DNA of 64,000 nt from Periconia sp. R9002 (GCA_023627715.1 JAMAHW010000019.1:355994-419993), one strand, 5' to 3'; numbered from the stretch's first letter, positions 1-12,342 are shown. Translations and numbers: made by a program. The notes: generated by a model not told the origin, from the letters alone.

Positions 1-279
1 ACTACGGATGCCGATTCTTCTGCTGCCGCCGCCATGGCAAATCTTGCGGGGCATCAAGTCGATGAGTTAGCCATGTTTTCAAACGGAAGAAACGTCAACG
101 TCGATACACCACACGGTATGGCGTCTGACCTAACCAACTTATTCGAGGCTGCAGGTGGGTTTAACTCCATGTTGAATGGTTTTAATATGTCCACTGCTGA
201 GCCGGTAGGCGGAGAATTCCCAACCGCGTTTGGGCAAGAAAACGATGAGTTAGCGAGAATCATGAGAGATCTCTTCTAA
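1..279 (+). CDS. 3' end of an unrecognised protein (5' truncated by window)
   Basis: The frame is open from base 1 and ends at a TAA at 277-279. It gives the last 92 residues of a protein whose start lies outside the window. The tail is Ala/Ser/Asn/Gly-rich and ends with an acidic, helical-looking segment (ENDELARIMRDLF). No catalytic motif is visible. The composition would suit the C-terminal tail of a regulatory protein, but nothing identifies a family. The methionine at base 34 is internal, because the frame continues upstream without a stop. Confidence 0.5.
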   Translation, partial: TTDADSSAAAAMANLAGHQVDELAMFSNGRNVNVDTPHGMASDLTNLFEAAGGFNSMLNGFNMSTAEPVGGEFPTAFGQENDELARIMRDLF

Positions 280-1134
280 CTCTGTATTAATGAGATGTAT
301 ATATGATGAAAGTCTGTCAGGAGGACGCACGACGAAAATATACGATGACTTCAATGTTGTTGGAGGATGGATACGGTGGTGTTTGTACACGAATTCAAAT
401 TCAATTTGATACCCAACAGGCCCGCTATATTGTAGGAAATGCGTCTTGAAATCGAGAAAGACTCATATCTTTTCACAACAATGAGATAATATCGCCTTGA
501 TAATTAAAGGTACTTGTACTTCGAATCGAAACTGTTAGCATCTCAAGCCCTACTGCCCCCACCATTGTGTTTCGATAAGGTCGATGGATTATTATATAAT
601 CAGCAGCGCGGGGCTAGTCCCTTCACCTCACATCACAAACGCTTTATATTATACGGCTGTTGGAAGGTGAATATAGCCATCCGCACATACTCAATCTGGC
701 ACCAAGCCAGAATTTAATGGTAGGCGACAGATATCCGGTTTCCATTTACAGCTAGCCCCCTCACCTGTCCGTCCTTCTCTCTCTCGCGACTGCGCCGTCA
801 ACACCCCCAGGCACGCATTTGTTGCAGCGCTTCGGCAATCTACACCCTCGCAGCCAATATCCGAGTCGCAGTCAAAGATACACGATCTACATACCTAATC
901 CTATCTCCAGCGTTGTCTGTAGAGTTCCTCGTGGCCAAATTTTACCACTCCGCAGTTCCCACCCCACATTCTCGAATTTCGAATCTTTCCACCTTCTCGA
1001 TATTACCACACCGCCCACCAACCAGCCTGTACCCCGGCAGTCACTCCACACGCGATCTCTCCTGTAGAGCTGTGGCCTGCGTGTGATACACGTAGCACGC
1101 TTGGCTGGTGTGCATCTGTGGACAATCTTTCAGG
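280..1134. other. Intergenic: 3' flank of the partial gene and 5' flank of CK2 beta
   Basis: No coding region is supported. The part from about 740 to 1130 is pyrimidine-rich, as expected for the promoter and leader of the downstream CK2 beta gene. A TTTCAG lies just before the ATG and could be a 5'UTR acceptor, but I found no matching donor with confidence. Confidence 0.5.
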
Positions 1135-2232
1135 ATGTCATCCTCATCTCAGGTCACAGAGTCATGGATATCCTCCTTCTGTGGCCTTCTTGGCCATGAA
1201 TACTTCGCCGAGGTGTCAGAAGACTTCATTGAAGACGATTTCAATCTCACGGGGCTCCAGTCACAAGTCCCCATGTACAAAGAGGCGCTGGAGATGATAT
1301 TGGACGTAGACCCTGAAGAGGACGAGGATGACGAGGAGGAAGAGGAGGAGGACGAGGAGGAAGAAGACATTCTTGGAGACGAAAGGCCCACGGGTTATCG
1401 ACGGGCGAGCGATCGACGACATCTTCGTATAGCATCGGATCTCAGCGTAATAGAGAGCTCTGCCGAGCTGCTATATGGCCTGATACATCAACGGTACATT
1501 ACATCACGGCCAGGCATTCAGCAGATGGCGGAAAAGTACGAGCTACAGCACTTCGGTACCTGTCCACGTGTGCACTGCAACTCGTGCAAGGTCCTACCCG
1601 TGGGGCTCAACGACAGTCCCGGTCACGAAACGGTGAAGCTGTTCTGTCCTTCGTGTCTGGACGTCTACACGCCGCCCAATTCTCGCTTCCAAACCGTCGA
1701 CGGCGCCTTCTTTGGCACCACTTTTCCTTCCCTTTTCTTCATGACTTTTACAGACCTCGATCTTGGTGGTACGCGCAACTCCTCTGGCGCAGCAGACGCC
1801 CTCCTAGCCATGCAGGCCGCAAACGCCGAGGCGAAGGCATGGAATAATACCACACCTGCTAACGTTACCTTAGTGAATGGCATAGCACCACACAACATCG
1901 CGCCAGGGCTCGGCCCGGGAAACATCTACGAACCGCGCATCTACGGATTTAGAGTAAACGAGCGAGCCAGGTCCGGGCCGCGGATGAAATGGCTAAGAAT
2001 GAAGCCCGCGGACGTGACGGAACTCGATGAAATGAGAGCGTACTGGGAAGAGCGGGAGGGCGATGGGGACCGACCGGACGAGGAGGATTTAAACATGGTC
2101 GATGTCGCGGCTGACGGTCAGGCGAGGAAGAAAATTGCGGGCCGGAGGAGAAGAGCGAACGGTTCAGGAACTGGCAACGGAAACACGGGTGCTAGCCCTA
2201 TGGACACAAACGGCGTGGGTGCTGCTGGTTAG
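1135..2232 (+). CDS. ckb1: Casein kinase II regulatory (beta) subunit
   Basis: This is the regulatory beta subunit of the CK2 tetramer, which binds and stabilises the catalytic alpha subunits and targets substrates. The first ATG is at 1135 (MSSSSQ) and the gene has a single exon encoding 365 residues. Visible family features are the N-terminal [18 protein letters not shown] block, an acidic loop expanded into a long Glu/Asp run (about residues 60-85), and the zinc-ribbon dimerisation module with CPRVHC and CPSC cysteine pairs. The [15 protein letters not shown] block and the IYGFRV segment that contacts the alpha subunit follow. The C-terminal tail (about 75 residues) is charged, basic and Gly/Asn-rich and longer than in animal CK2 beta, as in fungal CKB1 proteins. 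It is intronless here, unlike most genes in the window. The assignment is firm; the choice between beta-1 and beta-2 paralogue rests on overall architecture. Confidence 0.95.
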   Translation: MSSSSQVTESWISSFCGLLGHEYFAEVSEDFIEDDFNLTGLQSQVPMYKEALEMILDVDPEEDEDDEEEEEEDEEEEDILGDERPTGYRRASDRRHLRIASDLSVIESSAELLYGLIHQRYITSRPGIQQMAEKYELQHFGTCPRVHCNSCKVLPVGLNDSPGHETVKLFCPSCLDVYTPPNSRFQTVDGAFFGTTFPSLFFMTFTDLDLGGTRNSSGAADALLAMQAANAEAKAWNNTTPANVTLVNGIAPHNIAPGLGPGNIYEPRIYGFRVNERARSGPRMKWLRMKPADVTELDEMRAYWEEREGDGDRPDEEDLNMVDVAADGQARKKIAGRRRRANGSGTGNGNTGASPMDTNGVGAAG

Positions 2233-3711
2233 CTGCCAACATAGAGGGACTTGAACAGCTCGTTGACTCCGATGCTTTCTCAGCCTAGGGAGAAGTTTAA
2301 GGTTGCTTTGAATGCTTTTTTTTTGGGGGGGAGTCGTTGTCGTGGCAACATTAACTACTATTTTATCTTCAGTGGTCTTGAATCAATTGGATGCTTTTGT
2401 TGGGTTTCAAACGCGGTGTGATCTGCTGATGGCATTCACCGGAGTATCTCCTTCTTTTTGTCCTGCTTCTGCTTCTTTGGCGTTTCCATTCTTACATGAG
2501 GTTTTTGGCCTTCTTGAATTTTTCTTTGCTGGTGAACAATTGGCTTCAGACTTGGCTGCAGTTGTTTCCATGAACCAAAACTATGGGCGAGAAGAGCTTT
2601 GTTTAGCGCCTGATGAGAATCAAAATATACAGTAGGTATCCGTCCCAACAGTGTTTTTTTGATGTCTATAGGTGTCTGAGGAACCACCAAGTACTATTTT
2701 TATCTCCCTCTCAGGGTCTTAGGTTTCTCTTCTACTTCCCTTGACACAAAGTTTATGGACAGAAGCCCTTCCCTTTTCTCCTCGTTTTCCACGGTGGTTT
2801 TCTCATGCAGAATGTAGGAATCGGAATACAGTCTTCGACTCACATATTCATCTATCTACCTATTCCTTCTTTTCTTAATGGGTTTCCACGCTACTGGGAG
2901 GGAGAGAGCTAAAGAAACTGGTCAGTGCAGCACGGATTCATAGGAGTGAACGGGCGGCGAGATTCGACATTAGTTGATTGATCTGTAATAAGGCGGGAGA
3001 AAGAGAGGCCGAGGATAAGATGGATGTTGTTCTTTTCTTGGATCTACTTTTAGATAATGTATGCCGAAGAACCATCAAGTACCACTTCTTACCTAGACTC
3101 AAGAGGTGTAGATGTATGGATTGATTCGGGACACGGAACACACCGTGCGGTACGTACTGTGAATAATAAACACGAGAATTTTGGAGATGTTTACAAGACT
3201 GGGGATTTTGCTTAGAAGGACGTAGAAAGCCAACTGGAAGAGAACAGATTTATTTCATTTAAGGCATCTCGATTGTCCCAGAATAAAGTGTTGTTCGTGG
3301 AGGCGACATAAAATAGTATAGAGAATGGTACAGACTACAAAAGTTTAAAAAAAAAACCCCAGTTCAATACTCATTGAATCTAGTTCAAAAACTAAGAAAA
3401 TATAAGTTTATGATTCATAGAAACACTTGCTTTCATGTCAACTGCCATTACCCTCACCATCCACACGATCAATGATTACTAAGCAGACCCACGACGGCGG
3501 GCGTGGGCGGTGCGGCGCGCGCGGCAGAAAAACTGACCGCCTTGGAAATATCTCGACCACCCACTCACTCACCCAACCTTTCCAAACCACGAGAACTACT
3601 ACCGCGACTCTGAACTCCACACACGAAACTCTCCCCCAAGATCGACCTCCTACGAACTAAAGAAAACGAAAACAAGTCCCCCAGTCCGCTACACACATAC
3701 CGAAACCAAAA
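2233..3711. other. Intergenic region between CK2 beta and RPABC4
   Basis: About 1.5 kb without a supported gene. It contains an 8-G run near 2326, an A-run followed by C's near 3349-3360, and a GC-rich patch near 3490-3530. Open frames here have no recognisable protein character. Confidence 0.5.
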
Positions 3712-4079
3712 ATGTCAAGCTACACGGGCGCAGCAGACACCACAGCGGGCGCCGCGAACCCCAACCTGAACGCCTCGGAAATCGACGCCCACCAGCGCGC
3801 CGTGAGCTACACGTGCGGCGACTGCGATCAGGACGTCCAGCTGCGCCGCGGCGAGCCGATCCGCTGCCGCAACTGCGGTCACCGCGTCTTGTATAAGAAG
3901 AGGACGAATCGGTGAGTCGTTGGTTTTGTACTTGCCGTTCATTTGCTTCTGGCTTGTGTTGGGGGAGGCGGAGAGGGGATATGTTGATTTTGTTTGGATC
4001 CACGGAGTTTTGCCAAAGTGAGGTTTAGACGGCTGACTTTTATACGATGAATAGGATGGTGCAGTTTGAGGCTCGTTGA
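3712..4079 (+). CDS. rpb12: RNA polymerases I/II/III shared subunit RPABC4 (Rpb12/ABC10-alpha)
   Basis: This small zinc-binding subunit is common to all three nuclear RNA polymerases. Exons are 3712-3911 and 4055-4079, giving 74 residues, which suits the family. The body contains the paired knuckles YTCGDCDQDV and IRCRNCGHRVLYKKR. The short second exon completes an Arg codon and supplies the invariant C-terminus MVQFEAR. The intron (3912-4054) begins GTGAGT, ends AATAG and carries a CTGAC branch sequence near 4034. The N-terminal 30 residues are a variable Ala/Asn-rich extension. Without the 25-nt last exon the reading frame would stop right after the zinc ribbon, so automated predictions could miss this gene. 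Confidence 0.95.
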
Positions 4080-4962
4080 GTGCGCGAGGATGGGCAACGG
4101 ATGACGAACGATACGACAGAAAGACATTATAGGCACAAAATCATGGTGCAGAGTTTAGGGGAATCATCTCAAACTTGGGAAAGCAGTACTTGCAAGGCAG
4201 TAGCATGAGAAGGGAAATGAAGAAATGACTAGGTGCATCATGTGCGGTATTGGCACGGCATTATTTATGGTTGGAGAGCATGGGCGAGCGCTTCTGAACC
4301 TCGTGTAGTACACCGGCAGCATGGGATGAATCGAGCGGGCATCAGATAGCATGACATGGTACAATGAGACTTGTCTTCTCACGTGCACACCATCACGACC
4401 AACACTGAGGATCCCACTTTGTCGGTTTTCTTCTACGTTTTCTCGTGTCAAAATGCACATTTCATTTCCTTCATATCTGTAGTTCTGTGGCAAGACTGTC
4501 AAAACTCCGCCCAAATGCGCATGCTCACACCATTGCCGTTTCGGCTGCCCAAAATATGGCTCCAGGTAACCTGCAAAAGCCAAACCTGTTGACTCGCTTT
4601 CTACAGTCCCTCACCAGCCAGCCAGCTAACCACCCTTCACCGTCCGTAAACTTCTTCGTGGCCCCCTTACACGCCGGTATGATTGACAAAGAACGCAGAT
4701 TTGAAAAGGAAGCAGGAAACGCTACACGTGCCGTTCACATCCGCCGTCCGTGCGCCCGCACATAGGCTTCAAACGCACAGCTCTCGATCGTGTACCTTCT
4801 GCGCCCGTTCGACAATAAGAAATATAACAGAGCGTTTGGGGATCATGCGCAACAACGTTGGATCGGGACGACAGCGAGTGTTTAATTTTCAGTAAATATA
4901 CGAATCCGAATGGCTTGTCCTCTCTCATATCATCCATCGCCGCAACTGGTCGATGGGGGTAT
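4080..4962. other. Intergenic region between RPABC4 and COT-1 (convergent 3' flanks)
   Basis: This should hold the 3'UTRs of the two converging genes. Open frames on both strands (one minus-strand frame is 139 codons) show no motif, start context or exon partner that I can support. Confidence 0.45.
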
Positions 4963-7060
4963 CTAATGTCCACGGAAGGCATCGAAGCGCTTGTAAGTGT
5001 AGCCGACAAAGGGGATGCTCATCATATCAGCGGTATCATCGCCAGATTGGGCGGTTTGAGCACGAAGGGCGGCACTGGTGTCGTTTTGATCGATTTCGTC
5101 TATGGGGAAATATTGCGTATCGATGTTGGAACTGAGCTTAGGCTCGAATGGCGCACGAATGCGGCGCAGACCGTCCCATTGCACACCCCGGAAAAACGGA
5201 TGCTGCTTGATTTCGCTGGCACCACCTACTCGGCCCAGGCGATGCTCGGCATCGCAGATCAAGCTAGAACAAAGTTAGAATATTGACTCGCTTATCAGAT
5301 CGCATCAGAACAGCACTCACCGCTTAACAAAGTCCTCAGCCTCTGCTCCTAATTGCTGATCGGGAGGGAAGTGCAGGTTGCGCGGCCAGTCCACAATCTT
5401 GCGGTATGTGTCATGAGGCTCTTCCGCGCAGAATGGTGGCCACCCAATGAGACATTCGAACATAATTGTGCCGACTGACCACCAGTCACAGCCATAATCA
5501 TAACCCTGCCCACTAAATATTTCCGGAGCAATATAGTCAGGTGTACCCACGGTTGAGTATGCGAGTTGACGGCGAGACTTCCTCCATGTGTTTATTTGGG
5601 TACGGTTGCTCACGGTCAGCTGAATCTGGTCCAAGTTCATCGAGTTTCTGTTGTCCCTGTTTGATTTGTGGGCGCCGCCGGCGAGAAGTTTCTTGTAGTA
5701 GCCAGCTTCGTGCTCTTTATGGAAACCTGTCGATAAACCAAAATCGGTCAACTTGATATGCCCACCCCGATCTAGCAGAATATTATCGGGCTTTATATCA
5801 CTGTGCAGTGTTAGCGATGTTTGATTGAGTTCGACACTTATCTGCCGAAACCATCGTCTCAGGAGCATACCGGTGGATGTATCCGAGTTTATGAACAGCT
5901 TCAATAGCCAAGACAATCTCGGCCATGTAGAAGCGGGTGATGTCTTCGGTGAAGATTTCGTATTTGATCAACATGGTCATCAAATCACCACCGGGAAGGA
6001 ATTCCATGAGCATATAGAGGAAAGTGTTGTCCTGGAAGGTTGTGTGAAGCTTAACGACCCAAGGACTGTCGGTCTCGGCCAAAATATCACGTTCAGAGCG
6101 CACATGGGCAAGTTGGTCTTTCTTAAACTATTTGACGGTGAGTACAAAACATCAGGATATAGGGTGACGGCGAATGAACAAGACAAAACCTACCATTTCA
6201 GACTTGACAAGAGACTTGAGCGCATAGATTTTGCCATCGTTCTTGCGCTGCACCAGCTTGACCTCGCCGAATGCACCCTTGCCGATGATTTTGAGCGTGG
6301 AGAAGTTCTCCGGTCTTTCCTTGGTTCTCAAGAATCGAAGGAACTCAACCTCGTGTCGTCGCATGGTGGCTTCCTTCTGCATCTTCACCCTGTCGGATAT
6401 GCTTGGTTCTTTCAGAATGGACTCTAGCTCAAGAGCTCTGGTAAGCGGTCAGTATCTATAGTTTTGATTGGATATTTCCCAGCAGACTTACCGCTGGTTG
6501 CGGTCTCGGGCCCTCTGTACACTATCCTTGAAGAAGGTGCTGACCAAGCTGGTAGACATCTTCGTCTTTCCAATTACATTATTGGAGTATTTTTCTGGGT
6601 TCTTCGGCGGAGGCTCGTCATCGTTAAGTGAAGCTTGACGTGGATGGTGACCATAGCCCCCATACCCGTAGTTGTTGCGCTCGCCGGCTGTTCGGGGGCG
6701 CTGCTGATTAGGAGAGGGTTGACGTCCGTAGGGGCTACCAGAGCGGCCGTTGGTGTTGTCACCTAAATTGTGTGCCTGAAACTGAGGGACCAAGCCATTA
6801 GCGGCGCTATTGAAGCCTTGTGCGGAATTGGGAGCCTGCTGGTACGAGCCGGCGAAGTAGCTTTGAGTACCAGGACCATTGTAGCCATTGCCCTGTTGAG
6901 TACCCCAGACTTCTTGTTGGCCGGCTTGATTGGGATATACGGGCTGAGGGAAAGTCGAGGGGGTGGTGGGGTGTTGATTACGGTCACCGCCGCCAGGGCC
7001 CCCAAAGCCAAAGGCTAGGTTCAGGCGATTGCCCTGCTGCTGTTGCTGCTGATTGTTCAT
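4963..7060 (-). CDS. cot-1: NDR/LATS-family serine/threonine kinase COT-1 (Cbk1/Orb6 type)
   Basis: An AGC kinase of the NDR branch that acts with Mob proteins in the RAM/MOR network controlling hyphal tip extension, branching and cell separation. Exons on the minus strand are 7060-6492, 6437-6194, 6127-5871, 5800-5321 and 5263-4963 (616 residues). The start is the first in-frame ATG (MNNQQQQQQ). Residues 1-190 are Gln/Gly/Asn-rich. A basic helical segment that binds Mob follows, then the kinase from about residue 235 with [21 protein letters not shown] and DFGLS. The NDR-specific basic insert lies before the activation loop [12 protein letters not shown]. The C-terminal hydrophobic motif FVGYTYKRF (Thr about 606) is the site phosphorylated by GCK-type upstream kinases. 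All four introns have good consensus and the phases close. The upstream leader is purine-rich. Confidence 0.96.
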
Positions 7061-8701
7061 GAAGGGCGTGAAGGAGGAATGAGCAGAATGGCTGCGTGTC
7101 TTTTTTGCAAAGAAGGATAGCGCTCGTGCGTGGATGTCGTGGCGGAATAGGCCGCACTGTTTTTGGAGGGGCGTATGCGGCCCAGTGGACAAGCGCGGGG
7201 GTAATGGGGGGAAGCGACACTAGCAGCACGGGATCGAGAGGTCGGGGTCCCGGGCTGTGGTGATCAGGAGAGGGAGGAGAAGGCAGAGGTTGAAAGGAGG
7301 GAGGAGGGGAGGGGGATGGGTTGGAAGAGAGGAGAAGAGAAATGTCGAGACAGCTCCTGTGAGGGTCGTCGAGGCACAGTCAGGGATAACAAGTCAAACG
7401 GCGTCTGGGTGCAATGGGCCCAAACCGGGTCTAGCGCGGTCCATCTTACAGTACACAGTAGCAGTAGACCCGACCACTAACTTGCACCTTGTGGACCAGA
7501 GCATCGCATGCCCTCACCGCCGACACGCCTACCGATCGTCTTTGTGTCATGTCATGATCCATGGTGAATTTGGTCTACAGACATACATGTGTACACACAC
7601 ATACACGGTACGAGTCTCCCTTGGTACCTACCGGCAGCCTGAGCAGCCACACGGCTACGGGCATGCAAGCCTAGGTACTTGGGTATGTGTGTACCTCTAC
7701 GTGCCTACGCCAGCCATGTACATGTGCATACCAGGCCAGGTACCTACATATATGTATATGTACCTCAGGTATACTGGGATACATTGATTCATATGTTCAT
7801 ATAATCCATACATCTGATTCATGAACGGGCAGCGCTCCACGTGCTCGACCCATCACTCCGCTAGCCATGCATGTCTGGAGTCAATTGAGGGATACATCAT
7901 GATGTAGCATACCATCACACAAGTATAACCGCCGATGGATACAAACAAAGACACCGAGTGGGCGTACAAATTGGCCAGCAGTAGCACACGTATTGCAGCC
8001 CAGCACGTTGCAGTAGTTAATGCCATGCCACGTCCCGCCCAGTGCCCTTATGGGCATGCGCTTCCACATCCACATCCACATCCACATCCACGGTTGACCC
8101 GTGGCCCGTGACCGCGCGCTACCTTGTTTTCATTCATTCACATCACGCTGCATGTGCCAATTCCATCTTCTTCTGTCGCACCATCTTGTTTTTATTTGAT
8201 GTTTCGAGCTCCAACATCCAACAACGTATTACATCATTATATATACAATGCTAAGGGGATGATGCTGATATCTTCTAAAACAGCCTGGCCTCCATTATTC
8301 AACAAACCACGCTCGCGGCGCGACAGGCCACTGTAGCCGTCGCCGCCGCTGGTAAAGAAAGGGTATATAACTTGGTGAATTCCAAACGGAATCACAAGGA
8401 GAAAGGTCGGGGATGCGAGAGCATCAACTGGACAACTCGTACTAAAACACTAAATAACGCTCTAAGGCTGTTATGCTGCCATGCAAACGGTGCTTTGCGC
8501 CTAGATGTGATGTCAAAAACGCCAAAAAAAAAGTATAGTGGCTGGAATAAAAACAGAACAAGAAGGAAAGAAAGGGGCCCTAGTGTTCGCCCGTGACTGG
8601 CCACTGGGCTGTGTTCAAAGAAAAGTATAGTAGAATGGGGTTTCGGTAAGCTTTATCACAAAGTATTTTTTGTCGGAAAGTCGTCATGTGTCGTGGAGCG
8701 A
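7061..8701. other. Intergenic region: COT-1 promoter and 3' flank of the coiled-coil gene
   Basis: About 1.6 kb. It contains a polypurine stretch (about 7260-7345) just upstream of COT-1, a stretch rich in GTACCTAC/CCTAGGTAC-type motifs (about 7620-7780), and a CCACAT hexamer array (8064-8091). No gene is supported. Confidence 0.5.
8064..8091 (+). repeat. (CCACAT)n hexanucleotide microsatellite
   Basis: Four complete CCACAT units followed by CCAC, directly readable in the sequence. It lies in intergenic DNA between COT-1 and the coiled-coil gene. Confidence 0.9.
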
Positions 8702-11700
8702 TTAGTTCTCTGCCATCAGAGTCTTGACTTTTTCGCGCTCGGCAAGAATGTCTGCCTGGAGTTTTCTGGTGTTTCTCATAGCCTCGTCCCTATTACATTT
8801 GCGTTAGTCAACAATCATTATCTACATGGAAAAGAGATGAACTTACCTCTGGTATTGGAGGTCAGCAACTTCCATCTGGGCCATGTTCATGCGCCCAACA
8901 ACTTCTTCCATCTCGTGGTCTGCGTCTCGGAGAGCCTTCTCCAATTCCTCGACACGCTTCTCAAGCATCTGCGTTCGGGTAGCTTCGGCCATAGTCATGG
9001 CTGGGCCACTGGTAGTCTGGTCGAGACGAGGGGACCGCTGAGCAAATATAGGAGACGTAGGCATCATAGGCGAAGGGGCATTGGGGCTGAGCAAGCCAGA
9101 CTTGGTGCGGCGGAGAGAGCTGCTGTAGTTTTCCTTGATCGCTTTGACTTCTTCTTCATGACGCGCGATAGCTTCTTCCGACGATTGCTGGGCAACCATG
9201 ACTTTGTCCTCTGCCGCCTTCAGGCGACGCTCGAGCTCAATGATGGCTCCTGTGGACTTTTCCTGGTCTTGCTCGCCGCGGGATACTGCCTCTGCCAATC
9301 TCTTGCGGAGGTCTGTATTGGCACTGAGCTGCTGTTGAATCTTGTCAGAAAGCTCATCCATGCGACTTGCCGCTGCCAAGAGGTCGGCGCTGAGCTTCTG
9401 TTCTTTTCCAAGATGTGCGAGCTCAGATCGTTGCAGGTCGCGTGCTTGCCTGCGGTACTGTTCGGCCTCCTTTTGTGCAAAGTCACGCTCCGCTTCAGCA
9501 TCAGAGATACTGCGCTTTAGTAGATCCAAGGTCTTCTGCGCCTCTTCGCCAGCAGCTCCCAACGAATCTTCCGATTCCATTTGTTTTATGCGAGCTATCG
9601 AGAGTGCATGTGTGGTGCGAAGTTCGTTATAAGATTTGTCCAAAGAGATGGATTGGTCGTCGATTCGGATCTCTGGGATGGTAATATCGTTCTCCTTCAA
9701 CAGATCTCGAAGAGATGTGGTTTCTTGTTGTGCGCGGTCCAAATCCATGCGCAGACCGCGAAGTCCATTCTCGCACTGCCACTTTTGCTCGAGAGCATCA
9801 TCAGCCCGGCGTCGCAAAGAGTTCATCTCAGTCCTCAGAGTAGATACTTCCTTGTGGAATGCGGTTCTGCGTGGTGTCAAATTCAAAGCGGAATCTCTCT
9901 CCGCTTCAAGCTCCTTGATACGCTTCTCAAAGTCTCGCTGTTGCATCTCTTGTCGCTGCAGCAGGTGCTTCAAAGCTTTGTGAAGTGCATCACGTTGCTC
10001 CTCAAGTTCCTTAACCGGATTACCAGCGGCGGGGCCTTCCCTTGGCGACTCGCCTCCTGATCTATCTTTGACTGACGCCGAACGTTGTAAAGAATTTCGT
10101 TTGCTAAAGCCCAGGCTTCGGGCGAGGGAATTGGATCGTGACAACCCAACTCGTTGTGTGCTAGAACCATCGTTCTCTTCAGCAATGGCCGAGAAACGAA
10201 CCTGTTGTGAACCACCATCTTGCTGCAGTCGTCGTGATAGCGCTTGATTCTCGTTCCGGAGATTTTGGATTTCTTGCTGCATCCTGGATGACTCGTAGAT
10301 AAGCCCTTGTGTATCGGCTGCTTCAGCCTCCAATCCCTCCAAGCGAGCCCTAAGCTGCGGGACAATCTCATCACGAAGGTTATCCCTCTCGTTTCGGTGC
10401 TTTTCGAGTTCCCCACGCAGAGCTGTCAGCAAATCCTCGAAATTCTCCTTGACCTGCCTCTCTTCTGCTAGGCGCCTTTTGGCATCTTCCAATGATGCCT
10501 CTAGTTCCTTTACAGTGGCGCCACCAGCCCCAGATTGCGCACTTGGTCCGCTGACCTTGTCTTCCAGTTGCTGAACCTGCTCTTCCAAGTCTCGACGTCG
10601 ACGGAGTTCTTCTTGTAGACGTTCTGCCATATTAAGCTTCAACTGTGCGCGCTCTTGCTCAGCCTTCCTCCGAAGCATCTCAAGCTCTTCCAGTTTGCCT
10701 TCAGCATCTCCAATTGGAAATCGGACGGAGCTGGTACCCGAGTCGGAATAATAGTCGCTGGTCCGTCGGTTGTCGACAGAGGTTGCGGATGAACTTTCTG
10801 CTTTCCACTTTTCCACCTCATCTTCCAACTCCATCTCCCTTTGGATAGAGGCAGCAAGCTCAGAACTCACTTCTCTGAGCTCACGCTCCAGCTCTTCGAC
10901 GTGTGCATTCATCTGAGGGGAGGATGATAACAAAGGGGTCCCCGGTATGTTGAAGTATGATTGTTGCGCCATGGAATTTGCCATTGGGATATCTAATCCG
11001 GAAGGCTTGGCTTTAGTAGGCATGTTTGGATTGCGTGGGGCTGCGGTAGCGGAAGGGGACACAGGGCTATCAGAGAACGACGTTGTTGGGGACTCGGGGC
11101 CTGTTTGTTTGGATGCATTCCACCCGAAGAATGAAGAAAAGCCGCCTCCGTTTGGTTTGACCGGTCTCGCCTCTTCCACGCGATCCTGCTCCGTCTCGTA
11201 GATGTCTTCTTCTATAAAATCCTCTGTTACACCGTCCAATTTAAGACGTAGGTTTTGCTGCTGTCGTGGCTCTGTTGTGTACATGGGCATATTGGGCATG
11301 GTAGGGGACCGTACGTGCTGTAACGATATGCGGGAACCTTTGGTCTGGTCTACTCTGCTGCTTGACCTCTCATGCCGCGGCAATGTTCCAGTCGATGTGC
11401 GATTGGTGATTGAGTATGACAAAGAACTTTTTCGGGGCTTGAAAGGAAATTTAGGGGCGGTGGCAGTTTGCGGAGTATTGCCGTGCGGGTTGCTTCGAGG
11501 TGAGGTTAGAGGCTTGGAAACGGCGCGGAGGGATGGGTAAACTTACTCGTCCAAATTCCTGACGATGAAGAGATCGTCGTCGTTGAGAGGTGGAAACGGT
11601 GCGGCGTTGCTGCGGCGAGCGACGTTGGCCGGAGGGTTGTAAACTATATTACCAGAACCTTTATCCCCTGCAGCATTAGACTGATTATTGGCAGACCCCG

Positions 11701-11926
11701 TCTGTGAATACCTTGCCACGACTGGAGAATCAGGTGGCAGGGGCTTCCGACGAATGGGGGACTGAGTAGGAGGAGCGTTGGAGGGCTGCGAACGGAAGGC
11801 AGAGAAAGGGGAGATGGCAAGAGAGGCCAGGAAGGGTGGTTTTGAGCGCGAGGACGACTCGGAGGTAGGAGGATCTGGAACAGGAGCAGCGGCACCCGCT
11901 GGGCGCGTGGGGTCAATACTCTGCAT
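8702..11926 (-). CDS. Large coiled-coil protein, function unknown
   Basis: A 1037-residue protein from three exons: 11926-11547, 11492-8847 and 8789-8702. The first intron (54 nt, GTAAGT, CTAAC branch, GAAG end) removes an in-frame stop. The last exon is 88 nt and ends in MAEN. Residues 1-280 are Ser/Pro-rich and disordered, with a conserved-looking acidic patch (DGVTEDFIEEDIYETEQDRVEE) and a short GGFSSFFGW motif. From about residue 300 to the end, heptad-rich Glu/Lys/Leu/Arg sequence predicts long coiled coils, broken by a Ser-rich linker near the middle (SLARSLGFSKRNSLQRSASVKDRSGG). No motor or membrane segment is seen. A scaffold at cell tips, septa or microtubule-organising sites is plausible for such an architecture in hyphae, but that is inference only. 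The start is the first in-frame ATG (MQSIDPTRP). Confidence 0.8.
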
Positions 11927-12195
11927 ATTAATCTAAGTAAGTATTATGCCTGTCCACACCGCGGTTATCGAAAAGGCATATCGTGCACAACTGCACGGGG
12001 TGGAGTAGAAAGTGTCGCAGATGGGGCAGGTTGAAGAAAGGGGACGCCCAGAGAGGCGAGGCGGGCAGATCTCTACGCGGCCTCTGAGTAGATCGCAGAG
12101 CTAGAATTGGCTCTTCGTGGATGCGCGCGCAAACTTTGGGGGACACCAGCCGTGCGTGATGTCGAGCCCCCTGCAAGGAACGCGCCGTGTCGCAG

Positions 12196-12200
12196 CCAAT
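12196..12200 (+). promoter_or_regulatory. CCAAT box
   Basis: A GCCAATGAG match to the HAP/CBC CCAAT-box core lies about 270 bp upstream of the coiled-coil gene ATG and 1.07 kb upstream of VPS37. A 5-bp core is weak evidence alone. Confidence 0.35.
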
Positions 12201-12327
12201 GAGCCGTTATGGCGCCAGGGGAAGGTGGGCAGGGGGGGTGCCAGAAAGCGGAGACTCTGGTTATCAATCGAGGAGGAGGCAATCAATAACAGCGAATGCT
12301 GGGGAGGCCGCCTTGGGGGCGAATGAT

Positions 12328-12342
12328 GGGGGGGGGGGGGGG
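12328..12342 (+). repeat. 15-nt poly(G) homopolymer
   Basis: An uninterrupted run of 15 G's, followed by AGAAGGGAGGAG. It lies in the divergent promoter region and its length is likely to vary. Confidence 0.85.

Noticed and set aside
2312..2635. 107-codon frame after CK2 beta
   Set aside because: It begins in a T/G homopolymer region and has no homology or conserved motif.
4164..4583. 139-codon minus-strand frame between RPABC4 and COT-1
   Set aside because: Its composition is not protein-like and no splice extension or motif is seen. It is more likely 3'UTR DNA of converging genes.
7257..7787. 176-codon plus-strand frame upstream of COT-1
   Set aside because: It translates purine-rich simple sequence and TACCTA-rich DNA and shows no domain.
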